Positions 1 through 8,418 of a stretch of DNA of 64,000 bases are shown piece after piece; within the stretch, counting starts at the first letter, position 1, and each line of letters begins with the position of its first letter. The DNA is from Amycolatopsis acidicola (lineage in GTDB: Bacteria > Actinomycetota > Actinomycetes > Mycobacteriales > Pseudonocardiaceae): positions 62,001 through 126,000 of the forward strand of contig NZ_VMNW02000005.1 of assembly GCF_007713735.2 (NCBI RefSeq), given 5' to 3'. The notes beneath the pieces were generated by a model. It had not been told where the DNA came from. It did not search any database and saw only the letters and a program-made list of their open reading frames with translations. The position numbers were made by a program, and so were the translations under genes.

Positions 1-1027
1 CGCGCTCGAGGATCTCGATGTTCTTGAGCGCGCCCGCGGCCGCGACGGCGTGCCCGCCGAAGGTGATCAGGTGGTTCAGCGCGCGCCCGGACGGCCGGAA
101 GTCGTCGAAAACGGACGATCGCACCGCGACCGCGGCGATCGGGGCGTAGCCGCTGGAAAGCCCCTTGGCCATGGTCATGATGTCCGGCACCACCCCGTAG
201 TGCTCGGCGGCGAACAGCTTGCCGGTCCGGCCCCAGCCGGTGATCACCTCGTCCATGATGAGCAGCACGCCGTAGCGGTCACAGATTTCGCGCAGCATCC
301 GCCAGTAGACGGGCCCTGGCAGGTGGGTCCCGTTGGCCACCGAGATGGGCTCGCCGATGACGGCCGCGACGTTTTCGGGCCCCTGGCTGAGGATCTCCTG
401 CTCCACGTACTTCGCGCACATGATGTCACCGGCTTCGCCCGCCAGGCCGAAGTCGTTGCGGTAGTGGTTCGGCGACGGCACCTTGCTGACCCCGGCCATG
501 AACGGCCCGAAGTAGTTCTCGCTGGCGCTGCCGGTCAGGCTCGCCGCGCCGAAAGTCGTGCCGTGGTAGGAACCCCTCCGCGCGATGACCTTGTAGCGCT
601 TGCCGAAGCCGCGCATCACCTGCACCTGCTTCGCGATCTTCAGCGCGCTCTCCACCGCTTCGGAACCGCCGGAGCAGAGGAACACGCGGTCCAGGTCGCC
701 CGGCGTCACCGAGCTGATCTTCTCGGCGAGCGTGATGGCCGCGGGGTTGGCCGCGTTGGACGCGGCGGTGTACGCGATCTTCTTGGCCTGTGCGGCCATC
801 GCGTCGGCGATTTCCGTGCGCCCGTGGCCCGCGGCGACCACGAAGAGCCCGGCGAGGCCGTCGATGTAGGAGTGGCCGCGCACGTCGGTCAGCGTGGAGC
901 CCCGGCCTTCGACGAAGACGCGGAGACCGCCGTGGGTCAGCTCGTCCCACTCGAGGTCGTTGCTGTGCAGCCACAGGTGCTCCAGCGCGGCGGACTCCAG
1001 TGGCTCCCGGTGCTGCGTCGCGGTCAT
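1..1027 (-). CDS. Class III aminotransferase (partial, C-terminus outside window)
   Basis: PLP-dependent transaminase of class III, cytosolic, moving an amino group from an amine or omega-amino acid to a keto acid. The visible 342 codons carry the phosphate-binding GGSEAVESA (about residues 120-128), DEVITGWGRTG (259-269) and the Schiff-base lysine in MAKGLSSGY (Lys288). The C-terminal domain lies beyond the window edge. An AAGGAG box 7 nt before the ATG fixes the start. It is divergent from a glutamine-synthetase-like ligase and a GntR regulator, a grouping typical of polyamine or amine catabolism (spuC/puuA-type pathways), so a diamine or gamma-glutamylated amine is a reasonable donor. That is inference; beta-alanine or GABA-type donors fit equally. 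Confidence 0.85.
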   Translation of the reverse strand, partial: MTATQHREPLESAALEHLWLHSNDLEWDELTHGGLRVFVEGRGSTLTDVRGHSYIDGLAGLFVVAAGHGRTEIADAMAAQAKKIAYTAASNAANPAAITLAEKISSVTPGDLDRVFLCSGGSEAVESALKIAKQVQVMRGFGKRYKVIARRGSYHGTTFGAASLTGSASENYFGPFMAGVSKVPSPNHYRNDFGLAGEAGDIMCAKYVEQEILSQGPENVAAVIGEPISVANGTHLPGPVYWRMLREICDRYGVLLIMDEVITGWGRTGKLFAAEHYGVVPDIMTMAKGLSSGYAPIAAVAVRSSVFDDFRPSGRALNHLITFGGHAVAAAGALKNIEILER

Positions 1028-1054
1028 CGGCCGGCTCCTTCGTGCGGGGGAAGT

Positions 1055-1174
1055 CGCTCCGAAATTGGAGCGTGTGACACTCCTTTTGTAAGCGAGCAGC
1101 GGTCAGGAAGTCAAGGCTGGTTTCTTGTGCGCCGAGGTCGCGTCTGTTAGAAAAGGATTCTGTTAGACTCCTTT
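1055..1174. promoter_or_regulatory. Divergent promoter region with palindromes and direct repeats (aminotransferase / glutamine-synthetase-like gene)
   Basis: The divergent intergenic region holds a perfect inverted repeat CGCTCC-6 nt-GGAGCG (1055-1072), an overlapping GGAGcGTGT/ACACtCC element running to 1083, and a direct repeat TCTGTTAGA at 1143-1151 and 1159-1167 (16-bp period). AAAGGA (1152-1157) and TCCTTT (1169-1174) form a further inverted pair around the second repeat. These are candidate binding sites for the adjacent GntR regulator; no protein-DNA evidence exists here. Confidence 0.4.
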
Positions 1175-1201
1175 AGTTCCGGCGACGAAGGGACCCGAGG
1201 C

Positions 1202-2512
1202 ATGACCGCGCCCACCACGGCGGCCGGGCAGGCCGGCGAAATACCCGCCGGCACCCGGTCGCTCCTGCTGCTGTTCCCCGACCTCCAGGGCAACCTCCGC
1301 GGCAAGATGCTCGATCCCGCGCTCGTCGGCACCGCCCGCGCGCGGGCCGAGGGGCTGCCGACGACGGACCTGCTGCTCGCCGTCGACCCGCGTGACGAGC
1401 CGATCACCACTTTGTCGGCGATGGGGCTCAAGGGTGGCGCGAAGGACCTGTTGCTCAGGCCCGACTTCGCCACACTCCGTACCGTGCCGTGGTTTCCCGG
1501 CTGCCGACTCCTGCTGGGCGACCTGCACGAAGCCGACGGATTGCCGTGTGAGGTCAGTCCTCGACAGGTGCTGCGACGCGCGCTCGGCGCGCTGGCGGAT
1601 CAGGGGCTGAGCCTGAAGGCGGCGTTCGAGTTCGAGTTCCGGCTGTTCCGCCAGGACAGCTGGGAGCCGGCCAGTACCGGGCTCAGCTACAGTCCTTCGA
1701 CTCTGGCCGAGGTCGCCGGGTTCGTTGACACGCTCCGGCGTTACGCGGACGACCTCAGGCTGGGCCTGTGCGTCGTGCACACCGAAGGAGCACCCGGCCT
1801 CGTCGAGGTCAACGTCGATCCGCAGGACGGCCTGGCCGCGGCGGACACCGCCGCGCTTCTGCGGCTGGCTGCGGTCGAAGCGGCGCGGCAGCACGGCCTG
1901 CGAGCGAGCTTCCTGGCAAAACCCGTTGCGGGCGAAGAAGGTTCCAGCGCACACGTCCATTTCTCGTTGTGGGACGGGGACGGCACCAACGCGCTCGCCG
2001 GGGCCGCCGCGGATCCGGAGGACGAGTTCTACCGGCGCGCGGCCTGGGGTGTGCTGGCGAATCTTCCCGCGTCGAGCCTCGTGTACAACCCGAACATCAA
2101 CTCCTACAAACGCCTCGTGCCCGGGTACTTCGCGCCCGTCACCGCCTCTTGCGGGGCCGACGACCGTTCGTTCGCGTTGCGTGCGCTGCTCCGCGGCCCG
2201 TCCGGGAGCCGGTTCGAGCTCCGCCGCCCAGGCGCGGACTGCAATCCCTATCTGACACTGGCGGCGATCGTGGCGTCCGTCTGCTTAGGACTGACGTCCG
2301 AGCAAGTTCCCTCGCGTGGGCAACTGGATGCACATGACGTGCCGTTACCGTCCAGTTTGGAGAGTGCCGTCACCGCGTTCCGCTCGCGCGACGCGGGGCT
2401 GGACAAGGTACTCGGCGCGGAGTTCTGCGAACACTACTTGCGCACCCGCGAATGGGAGCTGCACGCGTGGCAGAACACTGTCACCGACTGGGAACGGGAG
2501 CGTTATGCCTGA
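1202..2512 (+). CDS. Glutamine-synthetase-family ligase (gamma-glutamylamine synthetase-like)
   Basis: ATP-dependent ligase of the glutamine synthetase fold, 436 aa. Family landmarks in order: metal-binding glutamates in AAFEFEFRLF, EVNVDPQDG, the ATP/glutamate loop GSSAHVHFSLWDG (corresponding to GSGMHVHQS of GlnA), NPNINSYKRL, and the arginine-rich RGPSGSRFELRRPG. The adenylylation-tyrosine region of housekeeping GlnA is not evident, and the sequence resembles the PuuA/GlnA3/GlnA4 branch that glutamylates polyamines or other amines instead of ammonia. Location opposite a class III aminotransferase and upstream of a GntR regulator supports amine catabolism. The exact amine cannot be read from sequence. 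Confidence 0.8.
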   Translation: MTAPTTAAGQAGEIPAGTRSLLLLFPDLQGNLRGKMLDPALVGTARARAEGLPTTDLLLAVDPRDEPITTLSAMGLKGGAKDLLLRPDFATLRTVPWFPGCRLLLGDLHEADGLPCEVSPRQVLRRALGALADQGLSLKAAFEFEFRLFRQDSWEPASTGLSYSPSTLAEVAGFVDTLRRYADDLRLGLCVVHTEGAPGLVEVNVDPQDGLAAADTAALLRLAAVEAARQHGLRASFLAKPVAGEEGSSAHVHFSLWDGDGTNALAGAAADPEDEFYRRAAWGVLANLPASSLVYNPNINSYKRLVPGYFAPVTASCGADDRSFALRALLRGPSGSRFELRRPGADCNPYLTLAAIVASVCLGLTSEQVPSRGQLDAHDVPLPSSLESAVTAFRSRDAGLDKVLGAEFCEHYLRTREWELHAWQNTVTDWERERYA

Positions 2513-2536
2513 CGTGGCGGTTGATAACATGCTGCG

Positions 2537-3313
2537 GTGCCCGAGCGTCCGGTGAACCGGCTGAGCGTCCTGGGGCGTGCGGCCGCGCTGCCGCCCCCCG
2601 AGGTCGATGCCAACCACTACGTGGCAGACCTCGTGCGTCGGGAGATCCGTCTTGGCCTGCTCCCGGCCGGTTCGGCGTTGCCCTCCGAGCGCGAACTCGC
2701 GGAAACGCTCGGGGTCGGGCGTACCCCGGTGCAGCTGGCTTTCCGGCAGCTGAGGTCGGAAGGGCTGATCGAACAGCGTCGCGGGCGCAACGGGGGAGCG
2801 TTCGTGCTCGGCGCGAGCGAGGACGAGCCGCGTTTCCACGACGTGATCGCCGAAGCGGTGCGAAACCGCGACGAGATCCGGCTGGCGATGGAATACCGGT
2901 GCCTGGTCGAGCCGGCCGCGGCGAGGCTGGCGAGCGAACGGCGCACCGCCGCGGAGCTGGAAACCCTGCGGGCGGCGCACGAATCCCTGCGGCAGGCGGA
3001 GGACGACCCATCGTTCATGCGGGACGACGCGGTGTTCCACCTCACCCTGGCCGCGGTCACCGCGAACCCGTTCCTGATCCGCGGTATCGAGGACTCCCGC
3101 CAGTGCTGTCATCCCGCGCTGGCGTTGCTTCCGGAAGGCGGCACCTTCCACGAGGCCACCATCTCGGAGCACCATGAAATCCTGGCGGCCGTGGAGTCCG
3201 GCGAGCCGGAAGCCGCGGAGCGTGCGATGAAAGTGCACGTCGAGCGGAGCATGTGGAGCGTGCAGAAGCTGCTCACGGCACTGACGAAACGGCGTCGTCC
3301 CGCAGCGCCGTGA
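2537..3313 (+). CDS. GntR-family regulator (FCD-type)
   Basis: Transcriptional regulator, 258 aa. The N-terminal winged HTH (about residues 30-95) has the GntR signature LPSERELAETLGVGRTPVQ. The all-helical C-terminal ligand domain (about 110-245) has the FCD pattern of spaced Asp/His residues (FMRDDAVFHLTL, SEHHEILAAV) that usually bind a metal-carboxylate ligand. The GTG start lies 24 nt after the ligase stop, so the two are probably co-transcribed. It likely represses the flanking aminotransferase/ligase promoter region and responds to an amine-derived acid; the ligand is inference. Confidence 0.85.
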   Translation: MPERPVNRLSVLGRAAALPPPEVDANHYVADLVRREIRLGLLPAGSALPSERELAETLGVGRTPVQLAFRQLRSEGLIEQRRGRNGGAFVLGASEDEPRFHDVIAEAVRNRDEIRLAMEYRCLVEPAAARLASERRTAAELETLRAAHESLRQAEDDPSFMRDDAVFHLTLAAVTANPFLIRGIEDSRQCCHPALALLPEGGTFHEATISEHHEILAAVESGEPEAAERAMKVHVERSMWSVQKLLTALTKRRRPAAP

Positions 3314-3331
3314 GTCGCGGGCCGGTCGGGT

Positions 3332-4357
3332 TCAGAGCCTTCGCGCGGTGCGGAGGGCTTGGGAGTAGTAGCCGCCGTCGTCGAGGAGGGACGTGCCGCC
3401 CAGGTCGCCGAGGGTGGGCCCGTTGGCCTTGGCGCGGCTGGACATGAACCGGTGGTGGCCGGTGGAGTCGAGGCCGAGGTAGATGCCGGCGTGGTCGATC
3501 TGGTCGCCGAGGTACGGGTCGATGTTGAAGAAGACGAGATCTCCGGGCTGAAGCGCGTCGTAGTCGGTGGCGCGTACGTTCTGGTTGGGGATCACGGCGG
3601 TGCCTTGGCCGTATTCGGCGATGGCCCAGGCGCGGCGGGGGAGACCGGGGCCGGGAGTGTTGGTGCCGCGCAACGGAATCCCGGACCGGTAGCCGTACAC
3701 CAGGCGGACGAAGCCGGAGCAGTCGATCATGCGGTACCGCGCCGGCTCGGCCTGCTGCGTCCGGGTGTCGGGGAAGTTCCAGTCCTCGCCGAGGTAGTCG
3801 TAGAAGTCCGACCGCTCGTCGCGGCCTTTGCCGGTGCCGATTTCCGGGCCGAAGGAGGCGTCACCGGCATAGGCGACGCCTTTGTCGTCGGTGCGGGTCG
3901 GGGCGCCGTCGAGGTAGTCGGTGGCGATGGCGAGGACGTCGGGGCGGGTGTTGGCCAGTTCAGTGTCGAGCCAGTTCGTGAACCACGACGCGTTCACCGA
4001 CTGCGCTGTCCAGGCCTCGGGCGCGAGGCGGACCCAGGCGGTGGTGGTGACGGTCGCGGTGGAGAACCGGGGATCGGCGAAAGTGCGCTGAGGTCCTTTG
4101 AGGACAACGGTTTGCGAGCCGTCCGTGAAGGTGGCGAGCTCGGTGCCCGCGGCGTCGGTGACGACGGTGCGCGCGGGCTGCTCGCGCCGGGTGATCTTCA
4201 GTTCGGGGCTGCTCGCGGCGGGCTGGGCGACGACGGAGATCCGGCCGTCGTCGCTGCCCTGGGCGAAGTAGACGGCCGAGGCGCCGGAGCCGGCGATGAC
4301 GGCGAGGACGATAGCGATGCGCACGGGCGCCGAGACGCGGCGGCGGGAACGGGGCAC
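3332..4357 (-). CDS. Membrane-anchored NlpC/P60 cysteine hydrolase in poly-gamma-glutamate operon
   Basis: Secreted or membrane-tethered cysteine peptidase, 341 aa. An N-terminal signal anchor (about residues 11-31) precedes a roughly 150-residue region of unknown fold, then a C-terminal NlpC/P60 domain with catalytic Cys213 in MIDCSGFVRLVYG, His289 in DQIDHAGIYLG and a third polar residue near His301. It is the last gene after pgsB and pgsC, with a GTG start only 7 bp past the pgsC stop. NlpC/P60 enzymes cut gamma-glutamyl linkages, and the Bacillus PGA hydrolase PgdS belongs to this superfamily. A role in releasing or trimming poly-gamma-glutamate is therefore likely, but peptidoglycan cleavage cannot be excluded. 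Confidence 0.8.
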   Translation of the reverse strand: MPRSRRRVSAPVRIAIVLAVIAGSGASAVYFAQGSDDGRISVVAQPAASSPELKITRREQPARTVVTDAAGTELATFTDGSQTVVLKGPQRTFADPRFSTATVTTTAWVRLAPEAWTAQSVNASWFTNWLDTELANTRPDVLAIATDYLDGAPTRTDDKGVAYAGDASFGPEIGTGKGRDERSDFYDYLGEDWNFPDTRTQQAEPARYRMIDCSGFVRLVYGYRSGIPLRGTNTPGPGLPRRAWAIAEYGQGTAVIPNQNVRATDYDALQPGDLVFFNIDPYLGDQIDHAGIYLGLDSTGHHRFMSSRAKANGPTLGDLGGTSLLDDGGYYSQALRTARRL

Positions 4358-4364
4358 GGTTGCC

Positions 4365-4847
4365 TCACAGGAGCGGGACGAGCCCGGAGAGCACGCCGCT
4401 GGCGAGAACTCCGTAACTGGCTGCGGACACGGACGTGGTGGCGAGGACGGTGGCGCCGACGGGCTGGCGCACGAGCTGGTACGCGATCAGCCCCGGCACG
4501 ACGAATCCGAGGGTCTGGTGCGCGAACAGCAGCGGATAGTCGCGCAGGATGACCAGGAACAGGGTGGTCTGCACGAGCACACCGAGCAGGACGACGGCGG
4601 CGAAGAGCCGTTTCCCGTACAGGATGGTGACCCGTTGCAGCAGCAGGGTTCCGCCGTAGGCGATGGCGGTGCTGAGCACGACGATCGCGGCGCGCCGGTA
4701 GTCCTCGAGGATCGTGAGCGCGAGCCAGCCCGGGGTGATCATGCCGCCGGGCGAGAGGTTGGACACGAGGTAGCAGCCCAGGGAGAACAGCAGGCCGACA
4801 GCGAGGCCGAGCGCCGCGGCCTGGGGTAGCAATTGTCCTTCGATCAC
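4365..4847 (-). CDS. pgsC: Poly-gamma-glutamate synthase membrane subunit PgsC (CapC)
   Basis: Polytopic membrane protein, 160 aa, close to the Bacillus PgsC/CapC length (about 149). It is almost entirely hydrophobic, with about five membrane segments and the conserved family stretch SNLSPGGMITPGWLA near residue 30. PgsC forms the membrane part of the poly-gamma-glutamate synthase with PgsB. Its GTG start overlaps the pgsB stop (GTGA), so the two are translationally coupled. Context with pgsB makes the call firm. Confidence 0.85.
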   Translation of the reverse strand: MIEGQLLPQAAALGLAVGLLFSLGCYLVSNLSPGGMITPGWLALTILEDYRRAAIVVLSTAIAYGGTLLLQRVTILYGKRLFAAVVLLGVLVQTTLFLVILRDYPLLFAHQTLGFVVPGLIAYQLVRQPVGATVLATTSVSAASYGVLASGVLSGLVPLL

Positions 4848-6118
4848 CGTTGTCTCCGTGGTGGGGGCGCCTGCCGGCGGAACCGCAGGGTGGGCTGATC
4901 GGCCAGTGGCACGAGATTCGGCGGACGTCCGGCCGGTTTCGCGGGGAGCAGTTCACTGTCGGCGAGGTGCTCGAGCAGGAGTTCGCCTTGACCGTGGATG
5001 TTGCCGATGGCCACCAGCGACACCGGGCCGGTGGTGCCGTCCGTGATGGCGGCCAGGATCTCTTCGGGAGCGCGCTTTCCGCCGATATCGCGGACGCGGT
5101 CGGCGTGGCTCGCGGCGATCGCGACCCGCGCGCTGCGGGTGGGCTCGCCGATCAGCACGACCCGGTCGGGGTCGATGCGTTCGATGAGCGCCCCCATCTG
5201 GCCGTTGCGTTCGATGCGGTCGGGACGGCAGTTGATGACGACGTGCAGCGGCCGCCCGATCGCGCCCTGGTCGAGCAGCCGCTCGACGTTCATCAGCGTG
5301 GACTCGGGATCGTTGGCGGCGAACACGTTCGCGACCTGCACGCGCCGGCCGTCGACGAGGCGATGCTCGACCGAGAGCACGCCGGGGTCCGGCGGCGCGG
5401 CCCACATGCCTTCGAGCGCGAGATTCCGGTTGACGCCCAGCAGATCGGCGACCGCCAGCGCGATGGCGACGTTCTCCTTGAACGTGATCCACGCGAAGCC
5501 TGCCATCTCCTCGTCGGTGACGGAATCGGGGTCCACGACGAGAAGTTCGCAGTCGCGGAGCGCCGCTTCTTCTTCCAGGATGGCGAGCCGGTCGCGTTCG
5601 GCGGTCACGCAGATCCCGCCGACCGGCATCGAGCGCGAAAGGGAGCGGGCGACGTCGTCGAGGGTCGGGCCCATTTCGGCGAGATGGTCCTCCCGGACGT
5701 TGCACAGCACGCCGATGGTGGAGCGGATCAGCTTGGTCTGGTTGATTTCCTGCAGCTCGGGCATGACCGCCATGCACTCGATGACCAGCACGTCCGGGCG
5801 GTAGGCGCCGGCACGGCGCACGATGCCGATCTGCTCGACGACGTTGGCGATGCCGAACTTCCGGAACACCGGTTCCTCGGAGGCGTCCGGGTGGATGAAC
5901 CGGGCCGCGGTGCCGGTGGTCTTCGCGACGGTGACGAGCCCGCCACCGCGTAACGCACCTGCGGTGAGCCGCGTGATGGAGCTCTTGCCGCGGATCCCGT
6001 TCACCAGGACCCGCTCGGGAATGGCGTGCAGGGTGCGCAAATGCCGTTTCTGCTCGACGATCCCGCCGGTCAGGAGCGCGAGGCAGCCGAGGAAGTACAC
6101 GCAGTAGAGGTAGATCAA
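4844..6118 (-). CDS. pgsB: Poly-gamma-glutamate synthase ligase subunit PgsB (CapB)
   Basis: ATP-dependent amide ligase that polymerises glutamate through gamma-carboxyl links, related to Mur ligases and folylpolyglutamate synthase. A TTG start 4 nt after the upstream stop gives 424 aa (Bacillus PgsB is about 393). After an N-terminal membrane segment (MIYLYCVYFLGCLALL) comes a P-loop at about residues 41-48 (GIRGKSS), then VLIECMAVMPELQ and NVREDHLAEMGPT, all hallmark PgsB motifs. An in-frame extension of about 120 codons upstream overlaps the neighbouring gene and has no family similarity, so it was rejected. No pgsA/capA homologue is visible nearby. Confidence 0.88.
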   Translation of the reverse strand: MIYLYCVYFLGCLALLTGGIVEQKRHLRTLHAIPERVLVNGIRGKSSITRLTAGALRGGGLVTVAKTTGTAARFIHPDASEEPVFRKFGIANVVEQIGIVRRAGAYRPDVLVIECMAVMPELQEINQTKLIRSTIGVLCNVREDHLAEMGPTLDDVARSLSRSMPVGGICVTAERDRLAILEEEAALRDCELLVVDPDSVTDEEMAGFAWITFKENVAIALAVADLLGVNRNLALEGMWAAPPDPGVLSVEHRLVDGRRVQVANVFAANDPESTLMNVERLLDQGAIGRPLHVVINCRPDRIERNGQMGALIERIDPDRVVLIGEPTRSARVAIAASHADRVRDIGGKRAPEEILAAITDGTTGPVSLVAIGNIHGQGELLLEHLADSELLPAKPAGRPPNLVPLADQPTLRFRRQAPPPRRQR

Positions 6119-6122
6119 CGCC

Positions 6123-8276
6123 TCAGAGTCCTTGCCTGGCCGGGGTTTCCCGCCTCGGCCGGGTGGGGCGCATACGGCGGGTGCGGTCGGTGGCGGCGCC
6201 GCGAGGGCGGCGGTCGCGGCCGAGCCGGCGTGCGTCGTCGAGCGCCTGGCGGCAGATGTCCAGGCAGCTGGCGATCGTGCCGATCTGGTCGGCGCGCTCC
6301 GGGTACACCACCTCCCCGCGCCCGTGCTCGCCCGCGACGCGAGTGGCGATCCGGGCCACGCGGCGCAATGGCACCACGACCACGAAGTAGTGCCAGCCGA
6401 ACAACAGCGTGGCGATCCCGATGCCCAGCAACGCGACCAGCTGGGCCCCGCGGCGGATGTCGTTGCCCGCCAGCGGAAGTTCACCGGCTCGCTGATGTTG
6501 TACGACTGTCCACTTGAGACTCGACGAGTAGCTGCCGGTGAGCGGCTCGGCGGTGGCGACCGCGCGTGATCCGCCGACTTCGCCGACCAAACTGACCACC
6601 CGGTCGCGGGCCTGGGCGGCGGCCGTGCGCAGGACGGGTTCGTCGACTGCCTCGAACGCCAGGTAGCCGCGGGTGGACGCGATGGTGCGCCATCCGTCGT
6701 CGACCAGGCGCACCTGCCCGGTGCCGCGGTGCAGCAACGTGATCAGGTGGTCCACGTCGAGCTCGGCGACCAACCTGCTCTCCTGGCCCGCGACCGGCGC
6801 GCTGGCGTAGACGATGGGGAGCCTGCCGCTCGTGTTCTCCTGCTTCAGCCCGGGCTCGCCGGGGACGGGAGCCGTGCCGCGCATGGGATCCCGGCCGGCC
6901 TTGACCGTGACTTCGCCGGCGGAATCGACCAGATAGGCGCTGCGGTAGCGGGGATGCCCGGTGACCATCGCGTCGAGCATCGGCTGCAGCGCCGCGGGTT
7001 CACCGGTCGCGACGGCCGCGACGCCACGGATGTCGGCCACCGCGTCGTTGAGGCTGCGCTGGACTCCTTGTGTGGTGGCCGCGGTTTGCAGGCGTTCGGC
7101 GCGCAGCACGGACTCGGGCACCTCCGCGTCGGCGCCGCCGAACGCGAGCAGCATCCAGCCCGACCAGCCCAGGATTGCCGCGCTGGCAAGCACGACCGCC
7201 ACGGTCGCCGGAAAACCCCTGCCGCTTTCACGGTGCTTGTCCTCGCTCGCGCGCAAGCGTGTGCGCAGTGCGTGCAGTGCCGCGGCGATGGTTCGGATCT
7301 CGCGCGGTCCGCCGTGGCGGAAGTCGGTTTCGAGTGAACCCGAGGCCACCGCGAGCGCGCTCGCGCGCAGCCGCCGGATGGGGACGACGAGAGCGCCGGA
7401 CAACACCGTGGCCACGAACAACGTCACGCCGGCGAGCACGACGGCGGCCACGAGACCGGTCCACTGGGAGGGGATCACCTCGTCGGGCACGTGCATCAGC
7501 GTCGCCACACCCATGTCCAGCGGCGCCGAAAACCGGTCGGAAACGACTGGGGCGTAAGCGAGGAGCATGTCCGCGCCGACCGGCGTCGTGCCCTCGTTGT
7601 TCGCCGCCGCCGACCGCAGCGCCGATTGCAGGGCAGCCCGGTTCGACTCGCTCAACTTCGACGACGCCGCGCCGCGCGACAGCAGCACGGTGCCGGAGGT
7701 GTTGCCGAACGCCAGCGTCTCCCCGGCGTTCGAGTCGAGATCGACGTCCAACGGGCGGAGGTCCACTGCCGCGGCGAGCATACGTCCTTCGCCGGCCGGG
7801 ACGGCCAGCAACACCGGCAGCCTGCCATCCGCCGCGAGCGGGACCAGCACCGGCCCGTCGAGCACCCCGGGCAGCGCCGACAACTGCAGCGGGCGCCCGG
7901 CGGAGGCGATCGCGGCGTGGTCCGGCCCGACCACGGCCACGCCCCGCCACGACGAATGGGTGGCCAGCACGCCGGGCAGGTCCCGGTCGAGTTCCGCGCC
8001 GCGGGCGGCGAGCGTGCGAAGATCGCCGGAGGCCTCCGCCGCCGAGGCGCCGACCCCGCTCGCGACCGACGCTGTCAACCGCTGCTGCGCGTCCACCGCT
8101 GCCGCGGGCGGACCCGGGTCGGCGGGCACTCGCAGGAGGAACACGGTCAGCGTGGTCAAGACCACCAGCAACACGATCACGACGATGGTCGGCGCGGCCA
8201 CGCCCGACGGGAATCTGCCCTCGGGCAGCCGTCGTGCCAAACGCGCGACGGCACCGTTCTGCAATTCTGTGGCCAC
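6123..8276 (-). CDS. Receptor-like membrane protein with duplicated extracellular/HAMP modules, no output domain
   Basis: Integral membrane protein, 717 aa, first gene of the pgs operon. Order: membrane segment (about 29-49), extracellular region (50-270), membrane segment (274-299), a HAMP-like linker (VPIRRLRASALAVASG), then the plan repeats with a membrane segment (about 356-379), a second extracellular region, a segment near 615-640, and a second HAMP-like stretch (VPLRRVARIATRVAGEHG) close to the C-terminus. The extracellular parts look Cache-like. There is no kinase, cyclase or methyl-accepting domain, so it resembles two sensor halves in tandem without an effector. It may sense the envelope or act as a scaffold for PGA export; both are speculation. 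Confidence 0.7.
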   Translation of the reverse strand: MATELQNGAVARLARRLPEGRFPSGVAAPTIVVIVLLVVLTTLTVFLLRVPADPGPPAAAVDAQQRLTASVASGVGASAAEASGDLRTLAARGAELDRDLPGVLATHSSWRGVAVVGPDHAAIASAGRPLQLSALPGVLDGPVLVPLAADGRLPVLLAVPAGEGRMLAAAVDLRPLDVDLDSNAGETLAFGNTSGTVLLSRGAASSKLSESNRAALQSALRSAAANNEGTTPVGADMLLAYAPVVSDRFSAPLDMGVATLMHVPDEVIPSQWTGLVAAVVLAGVTLFVATVLSGALVVPIRRLRASALAVASGSLETDFRHGGPREIRTIAAALHALRTRLRASEDKHRESGRGFPATVAVVLASAAILGWSGWMLLAFGGADAEVPESVLRAERLQTAATTQGVQRSLNDAVADIRGVAAVATGEPAALQPMLDAMVTGHPRYRSAYLVDSAGEVTVKAGRDPMRGTAPVPGEPGLKQENTSGRLPIVYASAPVAGQESRLVAELDVDHLITLLHRGTGQVRLVDDGWRTIASTRGYLAFEAVDEPVLRTAAAQARDRVVSLVGEVGGSRAVATAEPLTGSYSSSLKWTVVQHQRAGELPLAGNDIRRGAQLVALLGIGIATLLFGWHYFVVVVPLRRVARIATRVAGEHGRGEVVYPERADQIGTIASCLDICRQALDDARRLGRDRRPRGAATDRTRRMRPTRPRRETPARQGL

Positions 8277-8418
8277 GCTGCTTCGAATCCCTCAGATCGC
8301 GAGCTTGGGCGGGCCGGAATTTTTGCGGGCCGCACACCAAAGATCGGTTTGTTACTTCCCCCGTTAACACGAACGAGTGTGACGCCGATTACCTTAACAT
8401 CTCGCTACGATCCCTGTC

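Noticed and set aside
6119..6484. N-terminal extension of PgsB
   Set aside because: Overlaps the upstream membrane protein gene, has no similarity to PgsB, and a TTG four bases after the upstream stop gives the expected length.
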